Shown: positions 45,010-54,868 of the stretch, piece by piece | How positions within the stretch are numbered: the first letter of the stretch is position 1 | Layout of the letters: the number at the start of each line of letters is the position of its first letter | DNA from: Legionella moravica DSM 19234 | GTDB taxonomy: Bacteria; Pseudomonadota; Gammaproteobacteria; Legionellales; Legionellaceae | Direction: 5' to 3' | Length of the DNA: 64,000 bases | NCBI RefSeq assembly: GCF_000423305.1 | Contig: NZ_KE384003.1 | Coordinates: 1 to 64,000, forward strand | Position numbers and translations under genes: made by a program | Notes under the pieces: generated by a model | The model's input: only the letters and a program-made list of their open reading frames with translations | Told to the model about the DNA's origin: nothing | Database searches by the model: none

Positions 45010-45834
45010 ATGGCCAGAAAAGATAAACGTGAAGCAGCCGCTTTTAAAAAAGCTCACGATGCACTTGAGAGAACGATTACAAGCTTGAGGGCGTGCAATT
45101 CATACGATCGATTACAAGCGATTTTACATTCAATCGATAAAGCGAAAAAAAGCACTCAAAGTCCTTATTCTCCACTAAAATTAACTCCACATCATCAATC
45201 CGATATAAATAGATTGAAAGCGACTATTGATTCTTTGATAAAAGAAAAGATTTTAGCATTTCCAGCGCCAGTTGTTCCTGTTGTGCAAGACGTTCCTGTT
45301 GAGGAAGCTCATGAATCGTCTGAGCAGTCACAACATGAAAACAACAATGTAGTGTTTGATGAAACCAGATTAAAAGATTTAAAAAATGTTTTTGATCAGA
45401 TGTATATATTAAGACAGAAAATAGAGGAATTGCATACAAAAACTGAATATTATGTAGCTGAAAACAAAACGGTTAAAGTAGCTTCTTATCGCAAAGCCGT
45501 TGAGGCAGGTAGAGCACTTTATGATCAAATTCAATCATTGTGCACGCAGTATGCCAGGAAGGAAATTGATCTGGATGCATTTAAGCAGCAATCAACCGGT
45601 TTATTGAAGAATGATAATCCAAACGTCGCTGAGTTGAAAACTCATCGTGAGTATAAGGACGTGTTGGTCAATCTGTTAATCGCGCTTACTGGAGTGGGGC
45701 TTTTAGCTATTGCCGCAATGTCTGTTTATAACGGTCGTTTAACAATGTTCAAAACCAATACAGATTCTGGAAGCAAAATAGATGCGTTAAAAGACACTCT
45801 TGAACACGTTCAAACAACTGTAAATCCTAAGTAA
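45010..45834 (+). CDS. Orphan coiled protein with C-terminal membrane helix, effector candidate
   Basis: 274 residues. Lys-rich, helical N-terminus (KREAAAFKKAHDALERTITSLRACNSYDRLQAILHSIDKAKK), a Pro/Val linker near residue 80-95, further helical segments, a membrane helix at about residues 218-240 and a short polar tail. No known family. The layout of a helical body plus a tail-anchor-like helix and no bacterial partner is common in Legionella secreted substrates. AAGGAG-like site is weak (GAGG at 45000). Ends at a terminator. Confidence 0.5.
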   Translation: MARKDKREAAAFKKAHDALERTITSLRACNSYDRLQAILHSIDKAKKSTQSPYSPLKLTPHHQSDINRLKATIDSLIKEKILAFPAPVVPVVQDVPVEEAHESSEQSQHENNNVVFDETRLKDLKNVFDQMYILRQKIEELHTKTEYYVAENKTVKVASYRKAVEAGRALYDQIQSLCTQYARKEIDLDAFKQQSTGLLKNDNPNVAELKTHREYKDVLVNLLIALTGVGLLAIAAMSVYNGRLTMFKTNTDSGSKIDALKDTLEHVQTTVNPK

Positions 45835-45847
45835 TTCCTCTGTGGTG

Positions 45848-45886
45848 AACTGCTCTGGTCGATCAAATTCGCAGAGCAGTTTGTTT
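45848..45886 (+). terminator. Rho-independent terminator
   Basis: AACTGCTCTG (45848-45857) pairs with CAGAGCAGTT (45872-45881); TGTTTTTGT follows. Ends the gene at 45010-45834. Confidence 0.75.
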
Positions 45887-45936
45887 TTGTCATGTTCACC
45901 TTCAGATTCATTTTGATGATGTAAAACAATCAGCAC

Positions 45937-46752
45937 CTAATGATTAAAGAAATGACCTAATCGTTTTGCAGATGCGCGTAGTTCAAGTTGTTCTGTTTGA
46001 TTATTTTCAATGACCGGTTTGAACCATCGTTGTTGCGCGGGATTGTAGTTAAAAATTTTCAGATTTTGATCTGCTGATTGCACCGTATCATTCAGTTGAA
46101 ATGCCGCATTTAATGTATTTTGTGGTTTTGTGTCGAGGCTTTGGATTAATACCAATCCATTTTGCAGGGCTTGATAAAAGCGTGATACAGGACCTTGCAG
46201 GGCAGCAATGTGATCATAAATGACACCCGGTTGTGGTGCACCTCCAATGTCCTCAAGAGCCAGTTTTAATTCATTCATGTTCGTTACAAAAGATTTTTGT
46301 TTTTCGATTACTTTGAGCATGATATCAATTAATTTTATATTTTTTGTTCGCTCTAATGCTTTTTTCTTATCAAGAACCTGGTTGAGTTGATTGTGGGCAA
46401 TCATTCGGAGTAATGAGTCAACAAGCTGGTTCAGCATGGTTAATACATACTGCAAATCATCGCTTCCTAAAGCAAAAGCCAATCGCTCCCTGTTTATCAA
46501 ATCAGAATGTTGCGGTTCAATCCCAAGTAATTGCAGGAGATATTGTTGCAAACCGGATAGTTGATATAAGGCATTTTGAGTATCCAGCCTGTATTGTAAT
46601 ACCAGTTGCATGGTGCGTATAACGTCAGGATCATTCAGGGGTTGTGCATTGGTTTGATCCCATCCACGCATAAATCCTTCCAGAAGTTGGTTGGATTCAT
46701 TTAAATTCTGTTCTGCTTGATCAATCAGCTTCTGTTGGTCGTTTATAAGCAT
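45937..46752 (-). CDS. Helical orphan protein
   Basis: 271 residues, almost entirely helical with Gln/Leu/Asn heptad-like stretches (residues 1-40, 55-100, 110-170). No signal peptide or membrane helix. No family recognised. Converges with the gene at 45010; divergent from the Mla-like operon, with 108 nt to share for promoters. Could be a cytosolic adaptor or secreted protein; there is no evidence to choose. Confidence 0.5.
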   Translation of the reverse strand: MLINDQQKLIDQAEQNLNESNQLLEGFMRGWDQTNAQPLNDPDVIRTMQLVLQYRLDTQNALYQLSGLQQYLLQLLGIEPQHSDLINRERLAFALGSDDLQYVLTMLNQLVDSLLRMIAHNQLNQVLDKKKALERTKNIKLIDIMLKVIEKQKSFVTNMNELKLALEDIGGAPQPGVIYDHIAALQGPVSRFYQALQNGLVLIQSLDTKPQNTLNAAFQLNDTVQSADQNLKIFNYNPAQQRWFKPVIENNQTEQLELRASAKRLGHFFNH

Positions 46753-46860
46753 TTTAATTAATCTGAAGAATGAATAATATTATGGTACCATGATTTATTA
46801 GTTTTGCGGATTCTGGGTTTTATGTATGATGTTAGCACTATTTAATTTTAAATATAGACT

Positions 46861-47985
46861 ATGGAACAAATAAGCGCTCAAATTGTATTTGATAAGGATG
46901 AAGCCAAGTTTCAATGCTCGGGTGCATGGTCTGTTTTGGCACTTGATGGTTTGACAAAAAAATTCAAAGCAAGTGAGCTGCCAAAATCACAAAAAGTGGT
47001 TATAAACGGTGATTCCATAAGCCATTTTGATAGTGCAGGTGCCTTGGCCTTGATGAAATGCGTTGATGAGCTTAAAGAAAGGGATAATCAGATTGAATTG
47101 ACCCATTTCTCTGAAGCCCAAAATCAACTCCTGCAATTGGTCGAATCAAAACGTGACAGCCTGACTTATCAGATCCCGCCCCAACCTCAAGAGGGTATGC
47201 TGTATCAAATAGGTAAAGAAGCTGAAAATAAATTATTTCAGGTCGATGGTCTGATTATTTTAATTGGTGATTTGAGCACCAAAATTTTTCAAGCCTTGGG
47301 GAATTGGCGGCGGTTTCAATTACCCAGTATTGTATCGAATATCGATTCAGCGGGCCTTAAAGCATTGCCCATCGTGGCATTACTTTCATTTCTGATTGGT
47401 GTGGTTCTGGCGTATCAAATGGGCTTGCAGTTAGCCACTTATGGGGCAAATATATTTATTGCCTACTTATCGGGAATGGCTATTTTTCGGGAGTTTGCTT
47501 CGTTAATTACCGCGATTATTGTTGCCGGAAGAACCAGTTCGGCATTTACTGCCCAGATAGGCAGTATGAAAATTAATGAAGAAGTTGATGCCTTGTTGAC
47601 TATGGGACTTTCTCCAACTGAATTACTTGTAGTTCCCAAGGTTATTGGGTTGCTTATCGTGTTCCCATTATTAATATTTTGGTCTGATATCTTTAGCATC
47701 TTTGGGGCAATGATTATGTCCAAACATATGTTGGGGATTGGGTTTGACGACTTTTTGGTTCGTTTAAAAAATGATGTTGGACTTTCTCAGTTGATGCTCG
47801 GGTTGTATAAAGCACCTGTCTTTGCTTTGTTGATTGCTTTAGTCGGTTGTTTTCAAGGGTTTAAGGTAGAAGCAACTGCTGACAGTATAGGCAGTCAAAC
47901 TACCAAGAGCGTAGTTCAGGCATTATTCCTGATTATCATCGCAGATGCAGCTTTTTCGGTCATATACAGCTGGATGGGACTCTAG
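46861..47985 (+). CDS. mlaE: ABC transporter permease MlaE with N-terminal STAS domain
   Basis: 374 residues. Residues 1-95 form a STAS-like domain (VVINGDSISHFDSAGALALMKCVDEL), the job done by MlaB in E. coli. The rest is the MlaE permease with five helices, including GRTSSAFTAQIGSMKINEEVDALLTMG, the EQ-loop region that contacts the ATPase. Part of the Mla phospholipid transport system between outer and inner membrane. The next gene starts directly after the stop. Confidence 0.88.
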   Translation: MEQISAQIVFDKDEAKFQCSGAWSVLALDGLTKKFKASELPKSQKVVINGDSISHFDSAGALALMKCVDELKERDNQIELTHFSEAQNQLLQLVESKRDSLTYQIPPQPQEGMLYQIGKEAENKLFQVDGLIILIGDLSTKIFQALGNWRRFQLPSIVSNIDSAGLKALPIVALLSFLIGVVLAYQMGLQLATYGANIFIAYLSGMAIFREFASLITAIIVAGRTSSAFTAQIGSMKINEEVDALLTMGLSPTELLVVPKVIGLLIVFPLLIFWSDIFSIFGAMIMSKHMLGIGFDDFLVRLKNDVGLSQLMLGLYKAPVFALLIALVGCFQGFKVEATADSIGSQTTKSVVQALFLIIIADAAFSVIYSWMGL

Positions 47986-48723
47986 ATGGGTGAACCGGTT
48001 ATCGAAATCAAAGGATTGAAAAATTATCTTGGTGGTCAATGGGTGCATACTGATGTGAACCTGACTGTGGAACAAGGTGAAATACTGGCGATAATTGGCG
48101 GTTCCGGAAGCGGCAAGACAACCATATTGCGAAGTTTGTTGATGTTATTGAAACCTACTGCTGGTAGTATTAAAGTATTCGGTGAGGATGTCTTGAATCT
48201 TGATCCGGAAAAGGCATTTTTGCTTCGTCGGCGATGGGGCATGCTGTTCCAGCATAGCGCTTTATTTTCAGCCATGACCGTTTTGGAAAATGTGATGTTT
48301 CCGATGAGGGAGTTTACCAATCTGGATCGGGAATTTATTGAACAACTGGCTCGGTTGAAAATATCCTTGGTTGGATTGCCTAATGAAGCAGCTGGCAAAT
48401 TGCCTTCGGAGTTGAGTGGTGGAATGCAAAGAAGAGCCGCAGCAGCACGAGCGATTGCCATGGATCCTGAATTATTGTTTCTGGATGAACCGACCACCGG
48501 ATTAGATCCACGAGGCGCCAGGTTATTTGATGACCTGGTGGTTTTTTTAAGGGATTCTTTAAATCTGACTATTGTCATGATCAGTCATGATATAGAATCG
48601 TTAAAAAGAACTACTGACAGAGTAGCATTTGTTGGTGATGGGAAAATTCTCAGTGTGGAACCTATTAACGAATTAATGAAGAATAAAAACCCGTTGATTG
48701 CTGATTATTTCAGCAAATTTTAA
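47986..48723 (+). CDS. mlaF: ABC transporter ATP-binding protein MlaF
   Basis: 245 residues. Walker A GGSGSGKT, signature LSGGMQRRAA, Walker B LLFLDEPTTGLD, switch His ISHD. Energises MlaE. No gap from mlaE (TAG then ATG). Family members end in a C-terminal extension that binds MlaB; here the STAS domain is in MlaE. Confidence 0.92.
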   Translation: MGEPVIEIKGLKNYLGGQWVHTDVNLTVEQGEILAIIGGSGSGKTTILRSLLMLLKPTAGSIKVFGEDVLNLDPEKAFLLRRRWGMLFQHSALFSAMTVLENVMFPMREFTNLDREFIEQLARLKISLVGLPNEAAGKLPSELSGGMQRRAAAARAIAMDPELLFLDEPTTGLDPRGARLFDDLVVFLRDSLNLTIVMISHDIESLKRTTDRVAFVGDGKILSVEPINELMKNKNPLIADYFSKF

Positions 48724-48764
48724 GATACATACTGGATACAGTATCAACATAGAGGACAGGTTAC

Positions 48765-49688
48765 TTGGAATCAAAAACCAATTACACCATAGTCGGTCTC
48801 ACCGTACTTATTTTGATGGCGGCACTTTTGTCCACAGCATTGTGGTTGTCTGTTGGCTTTAATCAGAAAGTATATTCTTTTTATACGGTCTATCTTCGTG
48901 AATCGGTTTCAGGACTAAGCGAGGAATCACCTGTAAAATATAACGGGGTACAGGTTGGTTTTGTTAAAAAAATTAAATTGAACATAGACGATCCTCGTCA
49001 AGTTGAATTAACCTTGAGTATCGAAAAAGGCATCCCCATAACGACCAGCACTTCCGCTACTTTAATTTCACAAGGGATAACCGGTGTGACCTTTATTGGA
49101 TTATCTGCAGGTTCTTCTGATTTGACCCCTCTCCAAAAAATGCCGGGAGAACCCTATCCAGTTATTCCTGCAAAACCATCATTATTCAATCAATTGGATA
49201 CTATATTGAAGGAAGTCTCTGAAAACGTGAGCAAGGTTAGCGACCAGGCGCAGCGTATTTTTAATGAGGAAAATGCAGCCTATGTTCGTAATACTTTATC
49301 GAATATCGACAAGTTTTCAGAAGTGATGGCATCCAACAGTAAAAATATTGACAACAGCCTTAAAAGTGCAGATGTATTTTTGGCCAACATGGCTAAAGTC
49401 AGCAAAGACTTTCCAAACATACTCAATGAGTTAAAGATTGGCGTTAAAAAGTTTAATGCAATGGCGGACGACATCAGTGTTGCCGGCAAGAGCGTATCTA
49501 AAACCATGAATGCAGGAAAAGTTGCGGTGGATAAAATTTCGCAACAGACACTTCCGCCCGCAGTTCTGTTGTTACGCCGATTGAATACTATATCAGCTAA
49601 TCTTGAAAAGGTTAGTAATGAAATGCGCCAAAATCCATCGGTAGTGATCCGTGGAACCAAACCACCTGAACCTGGCCCTGGAGAATAG
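48765..49688 (+). CDS. mlaD: Phospholipid transport MCE protein MlaD
   Basis: 307 residues. One N-terminal membrane anchor ([24 protein letters not shown]), an MCE domain with [20 protein letters not shown] and [21 protein letters not shown], then a long helical tail. Starts at TTG 48765 with AGAGGACAGG upstream; no ATG fits. It forms a ring for lipid passage. The tail, longer than in E. coli MlaD, suggests reach across the periplasm. Confidence 0.87.
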   Translation: MESKTNYTIVGLTVLILMAALLSTALWLSVGFNQKVYSFYTVYLRESVSGLSEESPVKYNGVQVGFVKKIKLNIDDPRQVELTLSIEKGIPITTSTSATLISQGITGVTFIGLSAGSSDLTPLQKMPGEPYPVIPAKPSLFNQLDTILKEVSENVSKVSDQAQRIFNEENAAYVRNTLSNIDKFSEVMASNSKNIDNSLKSADVFLANMAKVSKDFPNILNELKIGVKKFNAMADDISVAGKSVSKTMNAGKVAVDKISQQTLPPAVLLLRRLNTISANLEKVSNEMRQNPSVVIRGTKPPEPGPGE

Positions 49689-49690
49689 CC

Positions 49691-50302
49691 ATGAGAATAC
49701 TCAGTATTTTTATTTTGAGTCTGGGACTTATCAGTTGCTCTCCAGTTAAAACGCCCGTGACCAGCGAGTACCAGTTGAGTTCGTTCAGTGCTAAACAATG
49801 GGTTGCAAAACCGCGACATGTTTCTATTTTAGTGACTGCACCAGAAGCTGTTGCCGGATTTCAGACTGAACAAATGATGTATATTAAAAAGCCTTATCAA
49901 TTAGAGGCGTTTGTAAAAAATGCCTGGACGTCACCTCCAGCAGACATGCTGTTTCCTTTGTTGGTACAAAGCCTGCAAAGAACGGGTTATTTTTATGCAG
50001 TAACTTCAAGTCCTTATAGCGAAGAAGCGGATTATCGTCTGGATACTCAATTATTAACCTTGCATCAGAATTTTTTGAAAAAACCCAGCGTGCTTGAATT
50101 CGATGTAAAAGTAGTTTTGACACGAACTTCAGACAATAAAGTAATAGGCTCACGTATTATTAGTCAACAAATCCCCTGTTTGGCAGATACTCCCTATGCA
50201 GGTGTGGTAGCCGCAAACAAAGCCTCTTTACAGTTCACTGTAAAAGCAGTCGATTTTGTTATTTCGCATATAAAAACTGACTCAGTAATAGCCAAAAAAT
50301 AA
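49691..50302 (+). CDS. ABC-type transport auxiliary lipoprotein
   Basis: 203 residues. Signal with lipobox LGLISCS; then an all-beta/alpha auxiliary domain ([34 protein letters not shown]), the PF03886-like family found next to MCE operons. Starts 2 nt after the mlaD stop. It occupies the position of the MlaC-type or PqiC-type partner. No separate MlaC or MlaB gene is in this operon. Confidence 0.8.
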   Translation: MRILSIFILSLGLISCSPVKTPVTSEYQLSSFSAKQWVAKPRHVSILVTAPEAVAGFQTEQMMYIKKPYQLEAFVKNAWTSPPADMLFPLLVQSLQRTGYFYAVTSSPYSEEADYRLDTQLLTLHQNFLKKPSVLEFDVKVVLTRTSDNKVIGSRIISQQIPCLADTPYAGVVAANKASLQFTVKAVDFVISHIKTDSVIAKK

Positions 50303-50377
50303 AAAGAATTGTACAATGGCCCTCCATAAACATTATGTGTGATTTTTAATAATAAAAAGAACTAAAGGAGATTGAGG

Positions 50378-50905
50378 ATGAAAGCCGGATCATTATATAA
50401 ACTGGGACTGCTTATAGCGAGTGTACTGTTAGTTGCTTCTTGTTCCAAAACACCAGGCAGTGCTGATGGTGCCGCATTGAGTGATGGTGATGCTTCTGCT
50501 CAGGGCTTAGGTCAAATGACCCATTTCGCTGGACAGGAACCAGGTGAATCCTATACTACCCAGGCTCCACATAATCAGTTGTATCTGTTCTCTTACGATG
50601 ACAGTACTTTAGCATCCAAATATTTGCCTTCTGTTAATGCGCAGGCTGAATATTTGAAAACCCATTCAGGTGCTCGTGTTTTACTGGCTGGTCATACTGA
50701 TGAACGCGGTAGCCGTGAATACAACGTTGCTTTAGGTGAGCATCGTGCAAATACTGTTGCTGACATTTTATTTATGGCTGGAGTCAGCAGACAACAAGTT
50801 CGTGTAGTGAGCTACGGTAAGGAGCGACCTGCAAATTACGGCCATGATGAAGCATCACACGCTCAAAACCGACGTGTTGAGTTTACCTACGAGGCAACAA
50901 GATGA
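50378..50905 (+). CDS. pal: Peptidoglycan-associated lipoprotein Pal
   Basis: 175 residues. Lipobox LLVASC with Cys acylated, Gly/Ala-rich linker, then an OmpA-like domain with LLAGHTDERGSREYNVALGEHRANTV and NRRVEF. Holds the outer membrane to peptidoglycan and works with Tol proteins. ATG 50378 is preceded by AAAGGAG. Overlaps the next gene by 4 nt (ATGA). Confidence 0.95.
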   Translation: MKAGSLYKLGLLIASVLLVASCSKTPGSADGAALSDGDASAQGLGQMTHFAGQEPGESYTTQAPHNQLYLFSYDDSTLASKYLPSVNAQAEYLKTHSGARVLLAGHTDERGSREYNVALGEHRANTVADILFMAGVSRQQVRVVSYGKERPANYGHDEASHAQNRRVEFTYEATR

Positions 50906-51873
50906 TTCAATGCAAAAAAACCATTATCGCTGCTTGTTTTACAGTTATGCTCCCTCTGACCTCTTGGTCAGAGGCACCTGTGGTAGATGATAGTGACAAT
51001 TTTGCAATTATTGATGGACAACAGATGGCTGATGACTCTTCTGTTGTCAATCCAAAGTACGATGATCCCCAAATTGAAAATGCTGAACTGGATGGACCTC
51101 GGAACCAGAGATATTCAATGGATGATTCATCCTCTGATGACGGTCCGGCATTGGTTAAAGACGATCAATCCAGTGATACAAACAATATAAATAACAATGC
51201 CAAATTAATAGAAAAGATATTGAGCCTTCAGCAGGAAGTTCAGGAGTTGCGTGGTCAACTTGAAGTTCAGGCACATGATTTAAAATTATTGCAACAACAA
51301 CAGATTGCATTTTATAAAGATTTGGATGCTCGATTAGGTAATGCTGCGGGTAAATCGGTTCAGAATAAACCAATAACTGATCTCAGCGCAGGCTCCAATC
51401 CATCTTCCGTACAAACGAACTCATCAAACAGCGCTCAAAATAAACCAGTGGCAACTCCAATCAAAAACAAACCTGTGGTCGCTGTCTCACGAGCTAACCC
51501 GGCAGACGAACAAATCAGCTATTTAGCTGCATACGAATTAGTAAAAAATAAGCGTTATGATGATGCCATAGGCGCCATGCAAACCTTTGCCCAAAAATAC
51601 CCGAATGGTGGTTACACTGCAAACGCAGAATACTGGCTTGGTGAATTGTATCTGGTAAAAAGAGAATATCCTAAAGCGATAGAACATTTTGAAACAGTAC
51701 TACAACGTTTCCCATCATCCAGCAAATCAGCAGCAAGTTTGTTAAAATCGGGATATGCATTCGCTGCAAAAGGGGATACTCAGGAAGCAAAACGAAGATT
51801 TCAACAAGTGGTAAAGACGTATCCTGGAACTCCAACTGCTCAATTAGCTCAATCCAAACTGGACGCACTATAA
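50902..51873 (+). CDS. cpoB: Cell division coordinator CpoB (YbgF)
   Basis: 323 residues. Signal peptide (CKKTIIAACFTVMLPLTSWS), an acidic linker, a coiled coil (KIEKILSLQQEVQELRGQLEVQ-like, about residues 100-140), a Pro/Asn-rich linker, then three TPR repeats ending with YPGTPTAQLAQSKL. Links Tol-Pal constriction to PBP1B. Coupled to pal. Confidence 0.92.
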   Translation: MIQCKKTIIAACFTVMLPLTSWSEAPVVDDSDNFAIIDGQQMADDSSVVNPKYDDPQIENAELDGPRNQRYSMDDSSSDDGPALVKDDQSSDTNNINNNAKLIEKILSLQQEVQELRGQLEVQAHDLKLLQQQQIAFYKDLDARLGNAAGKSVQNKPITDLSAGSNPSSVQTNSSNSAQNKPVATPIKNKPVVAVSRANPADEQISYLAAYELVKNKRYDDAIGAMQTFAQKYPNGGYTANAEYWLGELYLVKREYPKAIEHFETVLQRFPSSSKSAASLLKSGYAFAAKGDTQEAKRRFQQVVKTYPGTPTAQLAQSKLDAL

Positions 51874-51878
51874 TTTTT

Positions 51879-52532
51879 ATGAAACGCCTTAATAATCAAT
51901 TGAGAATAACGGAAATATTCCATTCATTACAAGGAGAGTCAGTTACTGTGGGTTTACCCACGGTGTTTGTCCGCTTAACAGGTTGCCCATTACGATGCCA
52001 ATATTGCGATACCGCCTATGCGTTTAACGGTGGATCGGTTCAAGAAATGGATGATATTCTGGAAACTATCGCCTCCTACAAATGCAATCGAGTGTGCGTT
52101 ACTGGTGGCGAACCACTGGCTCAACCGGGTTGTCTCTCACTAATAGAACGCTTATGTGAGAAGGATTATCAGGTCTCCATAGAAACGAGTGGTGCCCGCG
52201 ATATTTCAGAAGTAGACTCTCGTGTGATGATCGTGATGGATTTAAAAACTCCTGATTCGTTGGAAGTGGATAAAAATCTGTTTGCTAATCTGGATTATTT
52301 AAAACCTACCGATCAAATCAAATTTGTTTTGTGCAGCCGTAAAGATTATGAATGGGCCTGTGATTTGATAAAAGAACATCGTTTGGCAGAACGTGTTCAA
52401 TTGCTGTTTTCGCCCAGCTGGAATCAACTGAACCCTACCGATCTCGCTAACTGGATCGTGGAAGATAATCTCCCCGTTCGTTTTCAGCTACAATTACATA
52501 AGATTTTATGGAATGATGCACCCGGTCATTGA
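51879..52532 (+). CDS. queE: 7-carboxy-7-deazaguanine synthase QueE
   Basis: 217 residues, radical-SAM. The cluster motif CPLRCQYC gives C-x3-C-x2-C, the QueE variant of the radical-SAM site, and TGGEPLAQPG is the SAM motif. Converts carboxy-tetrahydropterin in queuosine precursor synthesis. 5 nt after the cpoB stop, with no separate ribosome site. Confidence 0.9.
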   Translation: MKRLNNQLRITEIFHSLQGESVTVGLPTVFVRLTGCPLRCQYCDTAYAFNGGSVQEMDDILETIASYKCNRVCVTGGEPLAQPGCLSLIERLCEKDYQVSIETSGARDISEVDSRVMIVMDLKTPDSLEVDKNLFANLDYLKPTDQIKFVLCSRKDYEWACDLIKEHRLAERVQLLFSPSWNQLNPTDLANWIVEDNLPVRFQLQLHKILWNDAPGH

Positions 52533-52549
52533 CCGCAAGGAGAACTTCT

Positions 52550-53497
52550 ATGCATTGGCTTGCTCAGGCACCTTCTAATATTGCTTTGATTAAATACATG
52601 GGTAAAAAGGATGGAAATTCAAACCTGCCTGATAATTCTTCATTGTCCTATACCTTAAATCATCTGTTAACTACAGTTAAACTGGAACAAATCCCAACTA
52701 AAAAAGACATGTGGGAGCCGCTCAATATACCTGGTGCACCAGAGTTTAAATTGTCTGCAGCCAGTCAGAAAAGATATACAGAGCATCTCGGCAGGATAAA
52801 AGATTATTTCGGTTATACGGGAGGTTTTTTAATCCAATCCAGTAACAACTTTCCACACAGCAGCGGATTGGCCAGTTCAGCATCCAGTTTTGCAGCATTA
52901 ACAAAGTGCGCTGCCAATGCACTCAGCGAATTAACCAATAAACCTTTGCCCTCTATTGATGAGCAAGCTCAACTCAGTCGGTTAGGATCGGGTTCTTCAT
53001 GCCGTTCTTTTTATTCCCCATGGGCACTTTGGAAAGAGAATGAGGTTAAAGCCATTGATCTGCCTTATAACAATCTGATTCATCAGGTTATCGTGGTCAG
53101 TAGCGAGGAAAAAAAGGTATCTTCCAGCGAGGCACATCAACGAGTGAAATCAAGTCCTTTTTATGCGGATAGACATGTAAGAGCGGAAGAAAATCTGAGA
53201 TTATTGCTTGACGCATTTATGGTTAAAGATTGGCAAAGTATTTATTCTATTTGTTGGCGTGAATTTCAGGACATGCATAACTTATTTAGTTCATGTGAAC
53301 AACCATTTTCCTATATGTCTCCGCATTGTTTGGAAATTTTAAAAATCCTTGAGGCCAACTGGAAAAAAGAAGGGGATGGGCCAATTGTGACAATGGATGC
53401 AGGCCCTAACATTCATTTACTGTATCGTCCTGAGCAAGAAGACCAGGCACGTCAATTTAAATCACAATATTTGTTGGGTAACTACGATGTTTTATGA
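52550..53497 (+). CDS. mvaD: Diphosphomevalonate decarboxylase
   Basis: 315 residues. APSNIALIKYMGKKD and NNFPHSSGLASSASSFAALT match the GHMP P-loop and the decarboxylase subclass; the conserved catalytic region includes SRLGSGSSCRS. Makes isopentenyl diphosphate from diphosphomevalonate with ATP. Start ATG 52550 has AAGGAGA upstream. Overlaps the mevalonate kinase gene by 11 nt. Confidence 0.92.
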   Translation: MHWLAQAPSNIALIKYMGKKDGNSNLPDNSSLSYTLNHLLTTVKLEQIPTKKDMWEPLNIPGAPEFKLSAASQKRYTEHLGRIKDYFGYTGGFLIQSSNNFPHSSGLASSASSFAALTKCAANALSELTNKPLPSIDEQAQLSRLGSGSSCRSFYSPWALWKENEVKAIDLPYNNLIHQVIVVSSEEKKVSSSEAHQRVKSSPFYADRHVRAEENLRLLLDAFMVKDWQSIYSICWREFQDMHNLFSSCEQPFSYMSPHCLEILKILEANWKKEGDGPIVTMDAGPNIHLLYRPEQEDQARQFKSQYLLGNYDVL

Positions 53498-54365
53498 TTT
53501 TGAAACAACGACCTATGGTAAATGGATTCTCGCTGGAGAGCATGCGGTAGTTAGAGGGCACGAGGCTTTGGTTTTTCCTATTAAGGAACGGCAGTTAAAA
53601 CTGTACTACAGTGCTCAATCACCTTCATTGAGTGCTGATTACACAGGAACGAGTGGCCAGGACATGCATTTATTGTTTTGGAGTGTCCTGGAACAAGGCA
53701 TGAAGTTATTAGGCCGTTCTTTGAATCAAATAGGCGGCCACTTTGAATTGGTGAGTAATATTCCTGTTGGTGTCGGAATGGGGGCTTCTGCTTCTCTTTG
53801 TGTTGCAATGAGCCGATGGTTTTGCGCACAAAATTTGGTTGAAGAAAGCCAAATCAATCAATTTGCCAAAGAATTGGAACATCTCTTTCATGGAAAAAGC
53901 AGTGGACTTGATATTGCAGGAGTTTCTGCTGAAGAAGGAGTTCATTTTAAAGGAGGGGAATGCAGCCCATTAAAACAAAAAATAAAGCCACAGTGGTATT
54001 TGTCCTCGTGCGGTCAAATTGGAATTACCTCTCATTGCATTCAGCAGGTTCAAAACCTTTGGAATACAAATCCTGTATTAGCTCAAAAAATTGATCGGGA
54101 AATGGTTGATGCTGTTCAACAATCCCGAATTGCGCTTGAATCCGGTGGTGACGATTCAATTACTCTTTTGGCTAAGGCAATGAATAAAGCGGCGAACTGC
54201 TTTTTTCAATGGGGTCTGGTTAGTGAAAGTTTGCAACAGCATATGAATACTTTGTTTGATGATGGTGCAATCGCGGTGAAGCCAACGGGCTCAGGCGGCG
54301 GGGGATTTGTTTTAAGTCTCTGGGACAAACAACCCTCTGGATTTCAGGAATTTATTGCAGTTTAA
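53487..54365 (+). CDS. mvaK1: Mevalonate kinase
   Basis: 292 residues. TTYGKWILAGEHAVVRG is the mevalonate kinase start; PVGVGMGASASLC is the GHMP P-loop; PTGSGGGGFVLSL is motif 3. Phosphorylates mevalonate. Starts inside the end of mvaD. With mvaD it forms a second mevalonate cluster, 9 kb from the fni-mvaA-mvaK2 operon. Confidence 0.9.
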   Translation: MFYDFETTTYGKWILAGEHAVVRGHEALVFPIKERQLKLYYSAQSPSLSADYTGTSGQDMHLLFWSVLEQGMKLLGRSLNQIGGHFELVSNIPVGVGMGASASLCVAMSRWFCAQNLVEESQINQFAKELEHLFHGKSSGLDIAGVSAEEGVHFKGGECSPLKQKIKPQWYLSSCGQIGITSHCIQQVQNLWNTNPVLAQKIDREMVDAVQQSRIALESGGDDSITLLAKAMNKAANCFFQWGLVSESLQQHMNTLFDDGAIAVKPTGSGGGGFVLSLWDKQPSGFQEFIAV

Positions 54366-54470
54366 TCGATGTACAGACTACAGTGCTCTGGAAATTTTGA
54401 TACTGTGAAGTATTAGAGGGGTACCTTGAGTGCTACTCGAAATCAAAGCGCTTCGAAGCATCAGGTTTTG

Positions 54471-54740
54471 CTAATCAACAAATTGATAATAAACCTCATA
54501 CTCTTTAATCATCCCTAACTCGGATCGAGCTTGTTCTTCAAGAGCTTGATCACCGCGTTTTAATTCTTTAATGTCCGCTTCCAGCGCTCTGTTGCGAGCA
54601 GCCAATTTTTTATTTTCACGCTGATGATCTTCCAGTTTCTTTTCGAGATTAATCCATTGAATAACATTTCCATCACCCAGCCAAAGCTTATGTTGTAAAA
54701 CAACCAAAGCAATTATCAGGATGATGAATATAGGGCGCAT
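54471..54740 (-). CDS. ftsB: Cell division protein FtsB
   Basis: 89 residues. One N-terminal membrane helix (PIFIILIIALVVLQHKLW) and a leucine-zipper-like coiled coil (LEKKLEDHQRENKKLAARNRALEADIKELK), ending ARSELGMIKEYEVYYQFVD. Part of the FtsQLB complex. Convergent with mvaK1 and upstream-adjacent to eno, as in many gammaproteobacteria. Confidence 0.92.
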   Translation of the reverse strand: MRPIFIILIIALVVLQHKLWLGDGNVIQWINLEKKLEDHQRENKKLAARNRALEADIKELKRGDQALEEQARSELGMIKEYEVYYQFVD

Positions 54741-54868
54741 GGTATTTGCCTATTAATGTATCTATTAATATTGTATTCCCTTATGACCGGATGGGGCAAT
54801 ATCTGGTAGAAGTAATTATGTATTTAATTTGTTTATAATTGATAAATGAAATAGTTCATGACGTTAAA
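54741..54868. other. Intergenic region upstream of ftsB
   Basis: AT-rich, no gene seen; contains the likely promoter of ftsB if it is not read through from eno. Confidence 0.3.

Noticed and set aside
46861..49688. Toluene-resistance (ttg2) efflux system
   Set aside because: Same family, but the gene set MlaE/F/D with auxiliary lipoprotein fits phospholipid transport; the older solvent-efflux name adds no support.
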